Shown: positions 7,192 through 17,011, counted from the stretch's first letter. The stretch is 64,000 bases of DNA from Micromonospora_G sp040676775 (GCF_040676775.1 NZ_JBFAPP010000015.1:1-64000); one strand, 5' to 3'. The notes: generated by a model from the sequence alone, not told the origin. Translations and numbers: made by a program.

Positions 7192-10037
7192 GTCAGCTCC
7201 CGCTCTCGCAACGGTTCCAGTTCGGTTTCGGGTCCCTCGCCGGCCTCGATCTGCCGGTCCACCTCGGCGCCGAGGCTGCGCAGGATGTCCAGCACCAGGC
7301 CGACCACGATCAGGTACACGCCGATGTCGAAGAAGAGCGACGTGACCAGGTGCACCTCACCGATCACCGGCAGGTACAGGTCGAGTACGGCGCTCTGCAA
7401 CACCTCCGCGCCGGCCAGCAGGGCCAGCGCTCCGGCACCGACCGAGACGAACAGTCCGGTGCCGAGGACCAGTCCGGCGTCGACCGGCGCCGCCTCGTCG
7501 AGTTCGTACCGGCCCCCGGCGAGGTAGCGCACGGCCAGCGCGAGCCCGACCACCAGCCCACCGCTGAACCCACCGCCGGGCGCGTTGTGCCCGGAGAACA
7601 CCAGGTAGAGGGAGAACAGCACGATGGTGTGGAAGATCAGCCGGGTGACCACCTCGAAGACGATCGAGCGACGCCGGTCGCGCAGGGTCGGTCCGGCCCG
7701 TAGCCAGACCCGTTCCCGGCGGCGCTCCGGCCGGCTCGGGCCCCGGCGACCGAGGTTCGGCCGGCGGGGACCGGGGCCGGCCCGGGGACGCTGGAAGATC
7801 AGGCTGGCCACCCCGGTGGCGGCCACCACCAGCACCGCGATCTCGCCCATGGTGTCCCAGGCCCGGATGTCGACCAGCGTGACGTTGACGATGTTGCGGC
7901 CGTGGCCGTACGAGACGGCCAGCTCGGCGAAGTCGACCGAGATCGGCACCGCCTCCCGGCCGCCGGCCGCGACGAGCGCCAGCCCGGCCATGACCACGCC
8001 GACGGCCGCGCCGATGCCGGCCCGCAGCCACCGGCTGGCGCGCAGCGGGCGGGCCGAGAAGTTGGCCGGCAACCGGCGCAGCACCAGCACGAACATCACG
8101 ATCGAGACCGTCTCGACCAGGAACTGGGTCAGTGCCAGGTCGGGTGCGCCGTAGAGGATGAACATCATCGCGGTGCCGTAGCCGGTGACGCCGACCAGCA
8201 CCATCGCGGTGAGCCGGCGGCGGGCCCGTACGGTGAGCACCGCGGCGGTGGCGAGCACCACCGCGACCACCAGTTGCACCGGGCTGTGCCAGAGCGCGAT
8301 CCGCTCCGGCCAGGGCCGGCCGATCAGCAGCGCGCCGCCCGGCACCACGACCAGGACCACCAGGATGGTGCCCAGGTACTGCGGCAGCGAACCGCGCTGG
8401 GTCGCGCCGGTGACCTCGACCGCCACCCGGTCCAGCCAGTAGGTGACCCGCTCGTAGGCGGTCCCGCCGTCGAACGGGGCACGCATCCGTTCCACCAGCC
8501 GCGCCATCCGGTGCCGCAGGGCGAACAGCAGCCCGCCGCCGGCCAGCGCGACCAGGGTGAGCCCGGCCGCCAGTCCGGGTCCGTGCCAGAGCGCGAGGTG
8601 GTACTTCCCCGGACCGAACTGCCCGGCGTACGGGACCAGCAGGTCGTCGACCGGTCCGGCCAGTACGCCCAGCGCCAGCCCGGCCACCGCGAGCAGCCCG
8701 ACCGGGGCGAGCATGGCGACCGCCACCGGTTCGGTCGGCGTGGCCGGCAGCGCCGCTTTGGTGGCGAACGCCCCCCAGAGGAAACGCAGGCTGTAGGCGA
8801 CGGTGAGGGTGGCACCGGCGACGAGGACGGTCAGCAGTAACGGGTCGTGCCGGAACGCCTCGAACACCGCCTCCTTGCCCACGAAGCCGAGCAGCGGCGG
8901 CAGCCCCGCCATCGACGCCACGGCCAGTACGGCGGCGGCGAAGACCAGTGGCATCCGTCGCCACAGTCCGGAGAGCGCGGGCAGTTCGCGGGTGCCGGCG
9001 CTGTGGTCGACGATGCCGACGACGAGGAAGAGCGCGGATTTGAACAGGGCGTGGGCGAGCAGCATGGTGATGCCGGCGAGTTCGGCGTCCCGGGTGCCGG
9101 CGCCGGTGAGGATGAACAGCAGCCCCAACTGGCTGACCGTGCCGTACGCGAGCAGCAGTTTCAGGTCGGTCTGGCGCAGTGCCGCCCAGCCGCCGAGCAG
9201 CATGGTGACCGCCCCGGCGACGTAGACCAGCAGCCGCCACGGCTGGTCGTCGGCGAACAGCGGGGCGAAGAGCGCGACGAGGTAGACCCCGGCCTTGACC
9301 ATCGCCGCCGCGTGCAGGTACGCGCTGACCGGGGTGGGTGCGGCCATCGCCGCGGGCAGCCAGAAGCTGACCGGGAAGATCGCGGATTTGGTGAGCGCCC
9401 CGACGAGGAGCAGCACGACCAGGGTGGCGAGGTACCCGTCGGTGGGCAGCGGTGCGTCTGCCAGTTCGGAGATCCGGTACGTGCCGGCGCGCTGGCCGAG
9501 CATGATCAGGCCGATCAGCATGGCCAGCCCGCCGACACTGGTGATCACGAGTGCCTGGGCGGCGGCCCGCCGGCTGGCCCACTTCTCCGGGTTCTGGCCG
9601 ATGAGCAGGTAGGAGCAGACCGTGGTCAGTTCCCAGAACACGTAGAGCAGGACCAGGTTGTCCGAGACGACCAGGCCGAACATGGCACCGGCGAAGCCGA
9701 CGAAGGTGGCGGCGAAGCGGCCGAGGCCGGAGTCGTCGGCGGCGAAATACCGGGCGCAGTAGACCAGCACCAGGGCGCCGATCCCGCCGACCAGGAGCAC
9801 CATCAGCCAGGAGAGCGTGGTGACCCGCAGGGCCAGGTCGAGGTGCAACTGCCGGACCCAGCCGTACGTCTCGGCCACCGTGCCGCCGTCGCGGACCGTA
9901 CCGGTGATGGCGACGGCCCAGCCGAAGACGGCCGCCGGGGCGAGCGCCAGCAGGTAGCAGGCGCGGCGACCCCACCAACGGACGAGCAGTGGCGCGATCA
10001 GCGCCAGCGCGAGGTGGAGGCTCAGCAGCACCAGCAT
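7188..10037 (-). CDS. mrpA: Mrp antiporter subunit MrpA with fused MrpB domain
   Basis: The 949-residue protein is the first and largest Mrp subunit. Residues about 60-420 form the NuoL-like proton-pumping core (LYVFWELTTVCSYLLIG; AAMVKAGVYL). About 590-660 is a MbhD/DUF4040-like region (YGAPDLALTQFLVETVSIV), and about 785-930 is an MrpB domain (FSGHNAPGGGFSGGLVVGLA). This A-B fusion, joined by a basic linker (about 745-785), is common in actinobacteria and explains the lack of a separate mrpB. The complex exchanges cytoplasmic Na+ or K+ for H+, giving pH and salt tolerance. A good ribosome site (GGAGAA) sits before the ATG. It opens a six-gene operon with ATGA/GTGA coupling throughout. Confidence 0.95.
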   Translation of the reverse strand: MLVLLSLHLALALIAPLLVRWWGRRACYLLALAPAAVFGWAVAITGTVRDGGTVAETYGWVRQLHLDLALRVTTLSWLMVLLVGGIGALVLVYCARYFAADDSGLGRFAATFVGFAGAMFGLVVSDNLVLLYVFWELTTVCSYLLIGQNPEKWASRRAAAQALVITSVGGLAMLIGLIMLGQRAGTYRISELADAPLPTDGYLATLVVLLLVGALTKSAIFPVSFWLPAAMAAPTPVSAYLHAAAMVKAGVYLVALFAPLFADDQPWRLLVYVAGAVTMLLGGWAALRQTDLKLLLAYGTVSQLGLLFILTGAGTRDAELAGITMLLAHALFKSALFLVVGIVDHSAGTRELPALSGLWRRMPLVFAAAVLAVASMAGLPPLLGFVGKEAVFEAFRHDPLLLTVLVAGATLTVAYSLRFLWGAFATKAALPATPTEPVAVAMLAPVGLLAVAGLALGVLAGPVDDLLVPYAGQFGPGKYHLALWHGPGLAAGLTLVALAGGGLLFALRHRMARLVERMRAPFDGGTAYERVTYWLDRVAVEVTGATQRGSLPQYLGTILVVLVVVPGGALLIGRPWPERIALWHSPVQLVVAVVLATAAVLTVRARRRLTAMVLVGVTGYGTAMMFILYGAPDLALTQFLVETVSIVMFVLVLRRLPANFSARPLRASRWLRAGIGAAVGVVMAGLALVAAGGREAVPISVDFAELAVSYGHGRNIVNVTLVDIRAWDTMGEIAVLVVAATGVASLIFQRPRAGPGPRRPNLGRRGPSRPERRRERVWLRAGPTLRDRRRSIVFEVVTRLIFHTIVLFSLYLVFSGHNAPGGGFSGGLVVGLALAVRYLAGGRYELDEAAPVDAGLVLGTGLFVSVGAGALALLAGAEVLQSAVLDLYLPVIGEVHLVTSLFFDIGVYLIVVGLVLDILRSLGAEVDRQIEAGEGPETELEPLRERELT

Positions 10038-10385
10038 GCGTTCTCCAGGTAGGTGTCATCGCAGGCCCTTGTCCAGGGTCTGTGGCTACGGGGGATCAGG
10101 CGGCATAAACGTCGATAATGCCGGCAAATAACGAAAGTTGGACTAAACCGCGTCAGGGCTGCCACACCACACCGCAGAGCCGGGGGCCGGGCGGCACGGC
10201 GTACCGGAAGTGGGCGAGGCCGACGGGTCCGGACCGCGACTGCGGGACGGAAATCAGCCGGCGACGCGGCCGCGGGCATCGACGAAGGCCCAGGCCCCGA
10301 CCCTGCGGCGGATCAAGCAGGGCTGTGGCCAGGAGTGTTCCGCAGGTCCCGGACCGCGAAGATCAGCCGGTGGCGCGGCGGCGGC
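10038..10385. other. Intergenic region upstream of the mrp operon
   Basis: The first about 110 bp next to mrpA are less GC-rich than the surroundings and presumably hold the mrp promoter on the minus strand; no convincing -35/-10 pair or known riboswitch was found. Two diverged direct copies of a segment containing GGACCGCGA followed by ATCAGCCGG lie at about 10226-10268 and 10345-10379. No open frame here has convincing coding character. Confidence 0.5.
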
Positions 10386-10781
10386 TCAGGCCGGCGGTGC
10401 GCGGCTGGACGGCCCGGAGACGGTCCGCGAACGCGGCGCCGCCCGGTGTCCGGTGATCGGTGCGGAGACCTCGACCGGTACGACCGGCAGTGCGACCGAC
10501 CGCACCCGCACGGCAACGGATTCCGGCGCGGGCGGGCGTAGTTCCGCCCCGGCGAGTGCTCGGGCGGCCCCGCGGCCGGAGCCGGTTTCCGCCTCGCCCC
10601 GGCCGTGCACCGGGGTGTTGTGCTGCAGCGCGGCACCGATGGACGCGTGCGGGCTGGCCAGGGCGCCGGCCGGTGTGTCGGCGGAACTCGCCCCGTGTAC
10701 GGCGGTGAGCGAGAGCAGGGTGAGCAGGACAGCGACGACCAGCCGACCGATCGGTCGGCGGATCAGACGCCCGTCCCACAT
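10386..10781 (-). CDS. Small putative secreted protein, unknown function
   Basis: The 131-residue frame begins with a plausible Sec signal peptide: basic residues to 13, hydrophobic VVAVLLTLLSLTAVHG to about 29, and an ASSADT cleavage region. The rest is Ala/Arg/Pro-rich with no recognisable domain. A ribosome site (GGGGAGA) lies about ten bases before the ATG. I do not recognise a family; the low-complexity mature part means the gene could be a lineage-specific peptide or only partly real. It lies alone between mrpA and another small hypothetical gene, both on the minus strand. Confidence 0.5.
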   Translation of the reverse strand: MWDGRLIRRPIGRLVVAVLLTLLSLTAVHGASSADTPAGALASPHASIGAALQHNTPVHGRGEAETGSGRGAARALAGAELRPPAPESVAVRVRSVALPVVPVEVSAPITGHRAAPRSRTVSGPSSRAPPA

Positions 10782-10851
10782 CGCTTGTCGTCTCCCCGTC
10801 CGGTCACTCGTCGGCCGGGTGCAGTCTACCGGGTGGGTCAGTCGGGGCCAT

Positions 10852-11190
10852 TCAGTCCGATGTGGACCCGATCAGCAGGTCGGGTCGGCCGAGTTGGAGC
10901 ACGACCCGGTTCACCAGGTGTTGGGCCGCGGCGAGCGAACGAACCGCGACCAGTTTGCCGCGGCCCTCGCGGCGCAGGACGAAGTAGTGCACCGCGGCCC
11001 GGACCTGGGCCCGGTCGGCGGCGCTGGCCTGGGCGGTGTCGAGCACCAGGACGCGCAGGCAGGCGCCGACCCGTTCGGCTAGTTCGAGGTCGGCGCCCCG
11101 CAGGCCGAGGCGGAGTGCGGCCAGGTGCCCGTCGACCTTGCGGATGAGTACGTCGGTGCCGCGCTCGGTGCTGTGCTGTTCGGCAGTCAT
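10852..11190 (-). CDS. Hypothetical protein, 112 residues, next to lhr
   Basis: This soluble, probably helical protein has no motif I recognise. The sequence is compositionally normal (EQHSTERGTDVLIRKVDGHL, LRVLVLDTAQASAADRAQVR, YFVLRREGRGKLVAVRSLAA) and reads like a real actinobacterial protein rather than a shadow frame. It is divergent from the Lhr helicase, with a shared 171-bp intergenic region that is unusually AT-rich and contains a short palindrome (11259-11275). The start chosen has AGGGGA nearby. No function is proposed. Confidence 0.7.
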   Translation of the reverse strand: MTAEQHSTERGTDVLIRKVDGHLAALRLGLRGADLELAERVGACLRVLVLDTAQASAADRAQVRAAVHYFVLRREGRGKLVAVRSLAAAQHLVNRVVLQLGRPDLLIGSTSD

Positions 11191-11258
11191 CCGGTCCCCT
11201 CCGTACCGACCTCGGACTGCCGGAGAAGTTACTTTATGTCGCAGTAGCCCAGCAAGCA

Positions 11259-11275
11259 GTTAAGTAACACTTAAC
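11259..11275. promoter_or_regulatory. Palindrome in the AT-rich divergent promoter of lhr
   Basis: GTTAAG-TAACA-CTTAAC is a 6-5-6 inverted repeat in the middle of an AT-rich segment (about 11228-11310) between two divergent genes, in a window that is otherwise about 70% GC. It is a plausible regulator site for one or both genes. The flanks contain further TTAAG/AAGTTA words. Confidence 0.45.
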
Positions 11276-11361
11276 GTAGGAATAAGCCTTTAAGGGTATA
11301 AGAGTCGCAAAGCACCACGGCGGTGTGCCGATTGTCGTAGGCGCGGGGCAGGATTGGCGCC

Positions 11362-14300
11362 ATGGCGGACGTGCTGGAGCGGTTCGGGGTGGCCACCCGT
11401 GAGTGGTTCGCCGCCGCGTTCGCCGCACCCACCGCCGCCCAGGCCGGTGCCTGGCAGTCGATCGGCGCCGGTCACAACGCCCTCGTCGTCGCGCCGACCG
11501 GATCCGGCAAGACCCTGGCCGCCTTCCTCTGGTCGCTGGACCGGCTGGCCCGCGAACCCCGACCGGAAGACCCGAAGCAGCGCTGCCGGGTGCTCTACGT
11601 CAGCCCGCTCAAGGCCCTCGCCGTCGACGTCGAACGCAACCTGCGCGCCCCGCTCACCGGCATCCGGCAGGCGTCCGCCCGGCTCGGGCTGCCGCCACCG
11701 GAGATCACCGTCGGGATGCGTACCGGCGACACCCCGGCCGACGAGCGGCGGGCGTTCACCCGTACCCCGCCGGACATCCTGATCACCACCCCCGAGTCGC
11801 TGTTCCTGCTGCTCACCTCGGCCGCCCGCGACTCGCTGCGCGGGGTCGAGTCGGTGATCGTCGACGAGGTGCACGCGGTCGCGGCCACCAAACGCGGCGC
11901 CCACCTGGCCCTCTCCCTCGAACGCCTCGACGAGCTGCTGCCCCGACCGGCACAGCGGATCGGACTCTCCGCCACCGTACGACCGATCGACGCCACCGCC
12001 CGCTTCCTCGCCGGTGCCCGACCGGTCGACGTGGTGCAGCCCCGTACGCCGAAGACCATCGAGGTCAGCGTCGAGGTGCCGGTCGAGGACATGACCCGAC
12101 TCGACGAACGCAACCCGCCCGACGACGACGAACTCGGCACCCCCCGCCGCGCCTCCATCTGGCCCGCGGTCGAGGAACGGGTCTACCAGCTCATCCGGGA
12201 ACACCGGTCGACCATCGTGTTCACCAACTCCCGGCGCGGCGCGGAGCGCTTCTGCGCCCGGCTCAACGAACTCGCCGCCGACGAGCAGGCCGCTTCCGCG
12301 CTGGACCCGGCCGCGCCGGTCGCCGCCCGCGACGCGGTGCCGGACCGGCTGCCGGCGGAGATCATGGCCCAGTCCGGCTCGGCCACCGGGGCTCCAGCGG
12401 TGATCGCGCGGGCCCACCACGGCAGCGTCTCCCGCGAGGAACGCAAGCACATCGAAGAGGCGCTCAAGTCCGGCCAGCTTCCCGCCGTGGTCGCCACCTC
12501 CAGCCTCGAACTCGGCATCGACATGGGCGCGGTCGACCTGGTGGTCCAGATCGAGGCCCCGCCGAGTGTCGCCGCCGGCCTGCAACGGGTCGGCCGGGCC
12601 GGGCACCAGGTCGGCGCGATCTCCCGAGGCGTCGTCTTCCCCAAGCACCGGGGCGACCTGATCTCCTGCGCGGTGGTCGCCGAACGGATGGGCGACGGGG
12701 CGATCGAGGAGCTGCACTACCCGCGCAACCCGCTCGACGTACTGGCGCAGCAGATCATCGCGATGGTCGCGCTGGACGAGTGGCGGGTGCCCGACCTCGC
12801 CGCACTGGTCCGCCGGGCCGCACCCTTCGCCGAACTGCCCGACTCGGCCCTGCACGCGGTGCTGGACATGCTCTCCGGCCGCTACCCGTCGACCGCCTTC
12901 GCCGAACTGCGCCCACGGCTGGTCTGGGATCGCGGCACCGACCTGCTCACCGGCCGGTCCGGCGCCCAGCGCCTCGCCGTCACCAGCGGCGGCACCATCC
13001 CCGACCGGGGCCTGTTCGGTGTCTTCCTCGCCGGGGCGACCCGGTCCGCCCGGGTCGGCGAGCTGGACGAGGAGATGGTCTACGAGTCGCGCATCGGCGA
13101 CGTGTTCCTACTCGGCTCCTCGTCGTGGCGGATCGAGGACATCACCCCGGACCGGGTGCTGGTCTCCCCCGCCCCCGGCCAGGCCGCCCGGATGCCGTTC
13201 TGGAAGGGCGACAGCCTCGGCCGCCCGATCGAGCTGGGCCGGGCCATCGGCGCCCGACTGCGCACCCTGGCGAAACAGGACGACGAGGTGGCCGTCACCG
13301 CGCTGCGCGACGGTGGGCTGGACGCCTGGGCGGCCGGCAACCTGGTCGCGTACCTGCGGGAGCAGCGGGAGGCTACCCGGTCGTTGCCGGACGACCGGAC
13401 CGTGGTGGTCGAGCGCTTCCGCGACGAGTTGGGCGACTGGCGGCTCGCCGTGCACTCGATCCTCGGGGCCAGGGTCAACGGCCCCTGGGCGCTCGCGATC
13501 GGCCGCCGGCTGGCCGAACGGTACGGGGTGGACGCGCAGGTCGTACCGAGCGACGACGGCATCGTGGTGCGGCTGCCGGACACCGCCGACGAACCACCCG
13601 GTGCCGACCTGGTCGGCTTCGACCCGGACGAGATCGCGCAGATCGTGCAGGAGGCGGTGGGCGGCTCGGCGATGTTCGCCGCTCGGTTCCGCGAGTGCGC
13701 CGCCCGCGCCCTGCTGCTGCCCCGACGCGACCCTCGGCGCCGGCAACCGCTCTGGCAGCAGCGCCAACGCGCCGCCCAACTACTCGACGTCGCCCGCGAG
13801 TACGCCGACTTCCCGATCACCCTGGAGGCGGCCCGCGAGTGCCTGCAGGACGTCTTCGACGTACCGGCGCTGGTCGGGCTGATGCGCGACCTCGCCGCGC
13901 GGAAGATCCGGCTGGTCGAGGTGGAGACCAACCAGCCGTCGCCGTTCGCCCGGTCGCTGCTCTTCGGCTACGTCGGCGCCTTCCTCTACGAGGGCGACGC
14001 CCCGCTGGCCGAACGCCGGGCCGCCGCGCTCGCCCTCGACTCGGCCCTGCTCGGCGAGCTGCTCGGCCGGGTGGACCTGCGCGAATTGCTCGACCCGGCG
14101 GTGGTCGCCGAGACCGAGCGGCAATTGCAGTGGCTGACCGAGCAGCGCCGGCCCCGCGACGGCGAGGACGTGGTCGAGCTGCTCCGGCTGCTCGGCGACC
14201 AGACCGAGGCGGAGTTGGTCGAACGCGGCGCCCGCCCGGAGTGGCTGGCCGAGTTGGCGGCGACCCGCCGGATCCTGCGGGTACGCATCGCGGGACAGGA

Positions 14301-15927
14301 GCGCTGGATCGGGGTCGAGGACGCCGGCCGGTTCTCCGACGCGCTCGGGGTCGCCCTGCCGGTCGGTATCGCGCAGGCGTACCTGGAGCCGGTGGTCGAT
14401 CCACTCGGCGACCTGGTCGCCCGCTACGCCCGTACGCACGGGCCGTTCGCGGCGGCCACCTGCGCGGCCCGGTTCGGGCTCGGCGTGTTCGTGGTCGAAC
14501 AGGCGCTGCGCCGGCTCGCCGCCACCGGGCAGGTGGTCTCGGGCGAGTTCTCACCGGCCGGCACCGGCACCGAGTGGTGCGGCGCGGAGGTGCTGCGGCT
14601 GCTGCGGCGCCGTTCCCTGGCCGCGCTGCGCCGGGAGATCGAACCCGTGCCGCCGCGTACGCTCGCCACCTTCCTGCCCCGCTGGCAGCAGATCGGCGGC
14701 AACGCGCGGGGCGTCGAGGCGGTCGCCGCGGCGATCGAACAGTTGCAGGGTGTCGCGGTGCCCGCGTCCGCGTTGGAGAGCCTGATCCTGCCCGCACGGG
14801 TGGCCGACTACTCCCCCGCGTACCTGGACGAGCTCTGCGCCAGCGGCGAGGTGACCTGGGCCGGGACCGGTGCGATCGGCGCCGCCGACGGCTGGGTCAG
14901 CCTCGCGTACGCCGACTCCGCCCCACTGCTGCTGCCGCCGCCCGATCCGGCGCTCGCCCTCACCCCGCTGCACCAGTCGGTGCTGGACGCGCTCGGCGAC
15001 GGGCAGGCGCTCTTCTTCCGGGCGTTGGCCGACCGGGTCGGCTCGACCGACGATGAGCCCCTGGTCGCCGCCGTCTGGGAGCTGGCCTGGGCTGGCTGGT
15101 TGACCAACGACACCATCGCCCCCCTGCGGGCGCTGCTCGGCGGACGGGGTGCGCACCGGGCCCGGCCTGGCGCACCGCGTACCCGCTACCGGCGTCCCGG
15201 TCGACCGGCGCTGCCGGCTCGGGGCGGGCCACCGGCGGTCGCCGGTCGCTGGTCCCGGCTGCCCGATCGGGACACCGACCCGACCCGGCGGGCCGCCGCC
15301 CTGGCCGATCTGCTGCTGGAACGGCACGGACTGGTGACCAGGGGCGCGGTTGCCGCCGAGGGGATCGTCGGCGGGTTCGCGGGCGTGTATCCGGTGCTGG
15401 TGGCGATGGAGGAACGCGGTGCCGCCCGGCGGGGCTACTTCGTCGAGGGACTGGGTGCGGCGCAGTTCGCCGTACCGGGGGCGGTGGACCGGCTGCGCGC
15501 GCTGGCCGAACCGGACGACGGCCGTCGGCGTACGGGCAGCGCGCTGGTCCTCGCCGCGACCGACCCGGCGAACCCGTACGGTGCCGCGCTGCCCTGGCCG
15601 GAGCGGGCGGTCGACTCCGGTGACGGTGAGCGCGGGGCGAGCGGGCACCGGGCCGGTCGCAAGGCCGGTGCCCTGGTGATCCTGGTCGCCGGTGACCTGG
15701 CCCTGTACGTCGAACGTGGCGGCCGCACCCTACTGTCCTTCGTGGACGATGACGACGCCCTGGTCCTGGCCGCGAAGGCACTGGCCGACGCCGTCCACTC
15801 CGGCGCCCTCGGCCCCCTGTCGGTGGAACGCGCCGACGGCGACTCGGTCCAGTCCAGTCCCCTAGCCGCCGCCCTAACCACAGCCGGCTTCCGCCCCACC
15901 CCCCGCGCCCTCCGCCTCCGCACCTGA
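11362..15927 (+). CDS. lhr: Lhr-type ATP-dependent helicase
   Basis: The 1521-residue protein matches full-length bacterial Lhr, a superfamily 2 ATPase that moves 3' to 5' on single-stranded DNA and unwinds DNA:RNA hybrids in mycobacteria. Motif I is APTGSGKT (residues 44-51), motif II DEVH (168-171), motif III LSAT near 207, and motifs V-VI are in ATSSLELGIDMGAVDLVVQ and QRVGRAGHQ. The signature winged-helix/Lhr core follows, then the long C-terminal extension typical of Lhr (about 860 to the end). A basic, low-complexity linker at about 1255-1295 separates the last domain. Length is close to mycobacterial Lhr. A palindromic repeat follows directly after the stop. Confidence 0.93.
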   Translation: MADVLERFGVATREWFAAAFAAPTAAQAGAWQSIGAGHNALVVAPTGSGKTLAAFLWSLDRLAREPRPEDPKQRCRVLYVSPLKALAVDVERNLRAPLTGIRQASARLGLPPPEITVGMRTGDTPADERRAFTRTPPDILITTPESLFLLLTSAARDSLRGVESVIVDEVHAVAATKRGAHLALSLERLDELLPRPAQRIGLSATVRPIDATARFLAGARPVDVVQPRTPKTIEVSVEVPVEDMTRLDERNPPDDDELGTPRRASIWPAVEERVYQLIREHRSTIVFTNSRRGAERFCARLNELAADEQAASALDPAAPVAARDAVPDRLPAEIMAQSGSATGAPAVIARAHHGSVSREERKHIEEALKSGQLPAVVATSSLELGIDMGAVDLVVQIEAPPSVAAGLQRVGRAGHQVGAISRGVVFPKHRGDLISCAVVAERMGDGAIEELHYPRNPLDVLAQQIIAMVALDEWRVPDLAALVRRAAPFAELPDSALHAVLDMLSGRYPSTAFAELRPRLVWDRGTDLLTGRSGAQRLAVTSGGTIPDRGLFGVFLAGATRSARVGELDEEMVYESRIGDVFLLGSSSWRIEDITPDRVLVSPAPGQAARMPFWKGDSLGRPIELGRAIGARLRTLAKQDDEVAVTALRDGGLDAWAAGNLVAYLREQREATRSLPDDRTVVVERFRDELGDWRLAVHSILGARVNGPWALAIGRRLAERYGVDAQVVPSDDGIVVRLPDTADEPPGADLVGFDPDEIAQIVQEAVGGSAMFAARFRECAARALLLPRRDPRRRQPLWQQRQRAAQLLDVAREYADFPITLEAARECLQDVFDVPALVGLMRDLAARKIRLVEVETNQPSPFARSLLFGYVGAFLYEGDAPLAERRAAALALDSALLGELLGRVDLRELLDPAVVAETERQLQWLTEQRRPRDGEDVVELLRLLGDQTEAELVERGARPEWLAELAATRRILRVRIAGQERWIGVEDAGRFSDALGVALPVGIAQAYLEPVVDPLGDLVARYARTHGPFAAATCAARFGLGVFVVEQALRRLAATGQVVSGEFSPAGTGTEWCGAEVLRLLRRRSLAALRREIEPVPPRTLATFLPRWQQIGGNARGVEAVAAAIEQLQGVAVPASALESLILPARVADYSPAYLDELCASGEVTWAGTGAIGAADGWVSLAYADSAPLLLPPPDPALALTPLHQSVLDALGDGQALFFRALADRVGSTDDEPLVAAVWELAWAGWLTNDTIAPLRALLGGRGAHRARPGAPRTRYRRPGRPALPARGGPPAVAGRWSRLPDRDTDPTRRAAALADLLLERHGLVTRGAVAAEGIVGGFAGVYPVLVAMEERGAARRGYFVEGLGAAQFAVPGAVDRLRALAEPDDGRRRTGSALVLAATDPANPYGAALPWPERAVDSGDGERGASGHRAGRKAGALVILVAGDLALYVERGGRTLLSFVDDDDALVLAAKALADAVHSGALGPLSVERADGDSVQSSPLAAALTTAGFRPTPRALRLRT

Positions 15928-15935
15928 CCCCAGGT

Positions 15936-16003
15936 TCGCGTTGATCATGAAGTTAGCGACGGATTTTCGCTCTCAGAGCGCGCTAACTTCATGATCAACG
16001 CGA
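15936..16003. repeat. Dispersed long palindrome, copy 1
   Basis: A perfect 23-bp inverted repeat (arms 15936-15958 and 15981-16003, loop 22 nt) has arm core GTTGATCATGAAGTTAGCG. It lies between the convergent ends of lhr and a VOC-fold gene and probably acts as a bidirectional terminator. The same arm core recurs at 46201-46262 and 55052-55130 with unrelated loops. Confidence 0.9.
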
Positions 16004-16012
16004 CGGGTGGGG

Positions 16013-16471
16013 CTAGAGGATGACGGTGCCGGTGGGGGTGATGGACCAGGTGGGGTTGTGGGCGATCTCCCAGAGGAGGCCGTTCGGGTCGGCGAAGTGG
16101 CCGTGGTAGCCGCCGAAGGACGCCGGCTGACCGGGTTTGCGGATGGCGGCACCGGCGGCGGCCGCGGCGGCGAGCACCCGGTCGACCTCCTCAGGGCTCG
16201 CCACGTTGTGCGAGAGGGTGAAGCCGCGCGGTGTGGCGTCGGCCGGGGCCGCCGCCCCGAGGTGGGCGGTGCCGAGATCACCCGGGCCGAGGTCGGCGGT
16301 GAACTGCTCGGCGTCGAAGAGGCCGAGCATCATCCCCGGTCCGATCTGGAAGAAGAGGATCTCGCCGGGTACGTCGAGCGTCGGATTCCAGCCGAGTCCG
16401 TCGACATAGAAGCGCCGCGCGGCATCAAGATCGGCGGTCGCCACGGTCACGAAGTGCACCTGTTGTTCCAT
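16013..16471 (-). CDS. VOC-fold (glyoxalase/bleomycin-resistance superfamily) protein
   Basis: The 152-residue product has the paired beta-alpha-beta-beta-beta modules of the VOC superfamily: HFVTVATADLDAARRFYVDG at the N-terminus and FADPNGLLWEIAHNP near the C-terminus. Likely metal-site residues include the first His and the Glu of LLWEI. The substrate cannot be read from sequence; VOC proteins include isomerases, dioxygenases and antibiotic-binding proteins. The start MEQQVHF at 16471 follows a GGGGAGA ribosome site; the frame extends 17 codons upstream without family similarity. It is divergent from another VOC gene 114 bp away and ends beside a palindromic repeat. Confidence 0.82.
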   Translation of the reverse strand: MEQQVHFVTVATADLDAARRFYVDGLGWNPTLDVPGEILFFQIGPGMMLGLFDAEQFTADLGPGDLGTAHLGAAAPADATPRGFTLSHNVASPEEVDRVLAAAAAAGAAIRKPGQPASFGGYHGHFADPNGLLWEIAHNPTWSITPTGTVIL

Positions 16472-16585
16472 GGTGATCCATTCTCCCCCCAGCGGCGACC
16501 CGCCACCGGGCGGCCGACACACATGCCCTGCTGACAGGCCTGACTGTCTTGCCGACCGTCACCATCCGCGCCTATGGTCACGGGC

Positions 16586-17011
16586 ATGGCGGTTGCGTTC
16601 CGTGATCCCTTTCCGATCATTCTGAGCGACGATCCAGCACGACTCACCGCGTTCTATCGAGAGCGCCTCGGATTCACCGAGTCCTACCGCTTTCCGCCGG
16701 AGCAGGACGGCGAGCCGGAGTTCGTCGTACTCAGGCTCGGCGGGGCTCAGTTCGCCTTCGGCCGGGCGGACGACACGGGGCTGCACGGCATTCCTCGGGG
16801 TGCGGACAACGGCCGGCGTACGGAGGTGTGCGTGTACACCGACGACGTGGACCGCGCGATCGAGGATCTACGTAGCGTCGGAGTTCCGGTGCTGTTCGAA
16901 CCGGCCGACCAGCCCTGGCAGGAACGGGCCGCGTACGTCGCGGACCCGGACGGCAACCCGATCCTGATCGTCGCACCCATGCCGGCGCCGGCCGCTAGGG
17001 CCGACCGGTGA
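16586..17011 (+). CDS. VOC-fold protein
   Basis: This is a single-domain VOC protein of 141 residues. It shows the N-terminal strand-helix FPIILSDDPARLTAFYRERL and the C-terminal AYVADPDGNPILIVAP, the usual last-module signature. The first His of the metal site is replaced by a hydrophobic residue (PIIL), so it may bind a ligand rather than catalyse a metal-dependent reaction. An in-frame ATG four codons upstream (16574) is an alternative start. Its stop overlaps the GTG of the following DUF6624 gene (GTGA), making a two-gene operon. Confidence 0.8.
   Translation: MAVAFRDPFPIILSDDPARLTAFYRERLGFTESYRFPPEQDGEPEFVVLRLGGAQFAFGRADDTGLHGIPRGADNGRRTEVCVYTDDVDRAIEDLRSVGVPVLFEPADQPWQERAAYVADPDGNPILIVAPMPAPAARADR

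Noticed and set aside
11290..12855. A 521-codon minus-strand frame opposite lhr
   Set aside because: Shadow of the helicase gene; Gly/Arg/His-rich without any family match.
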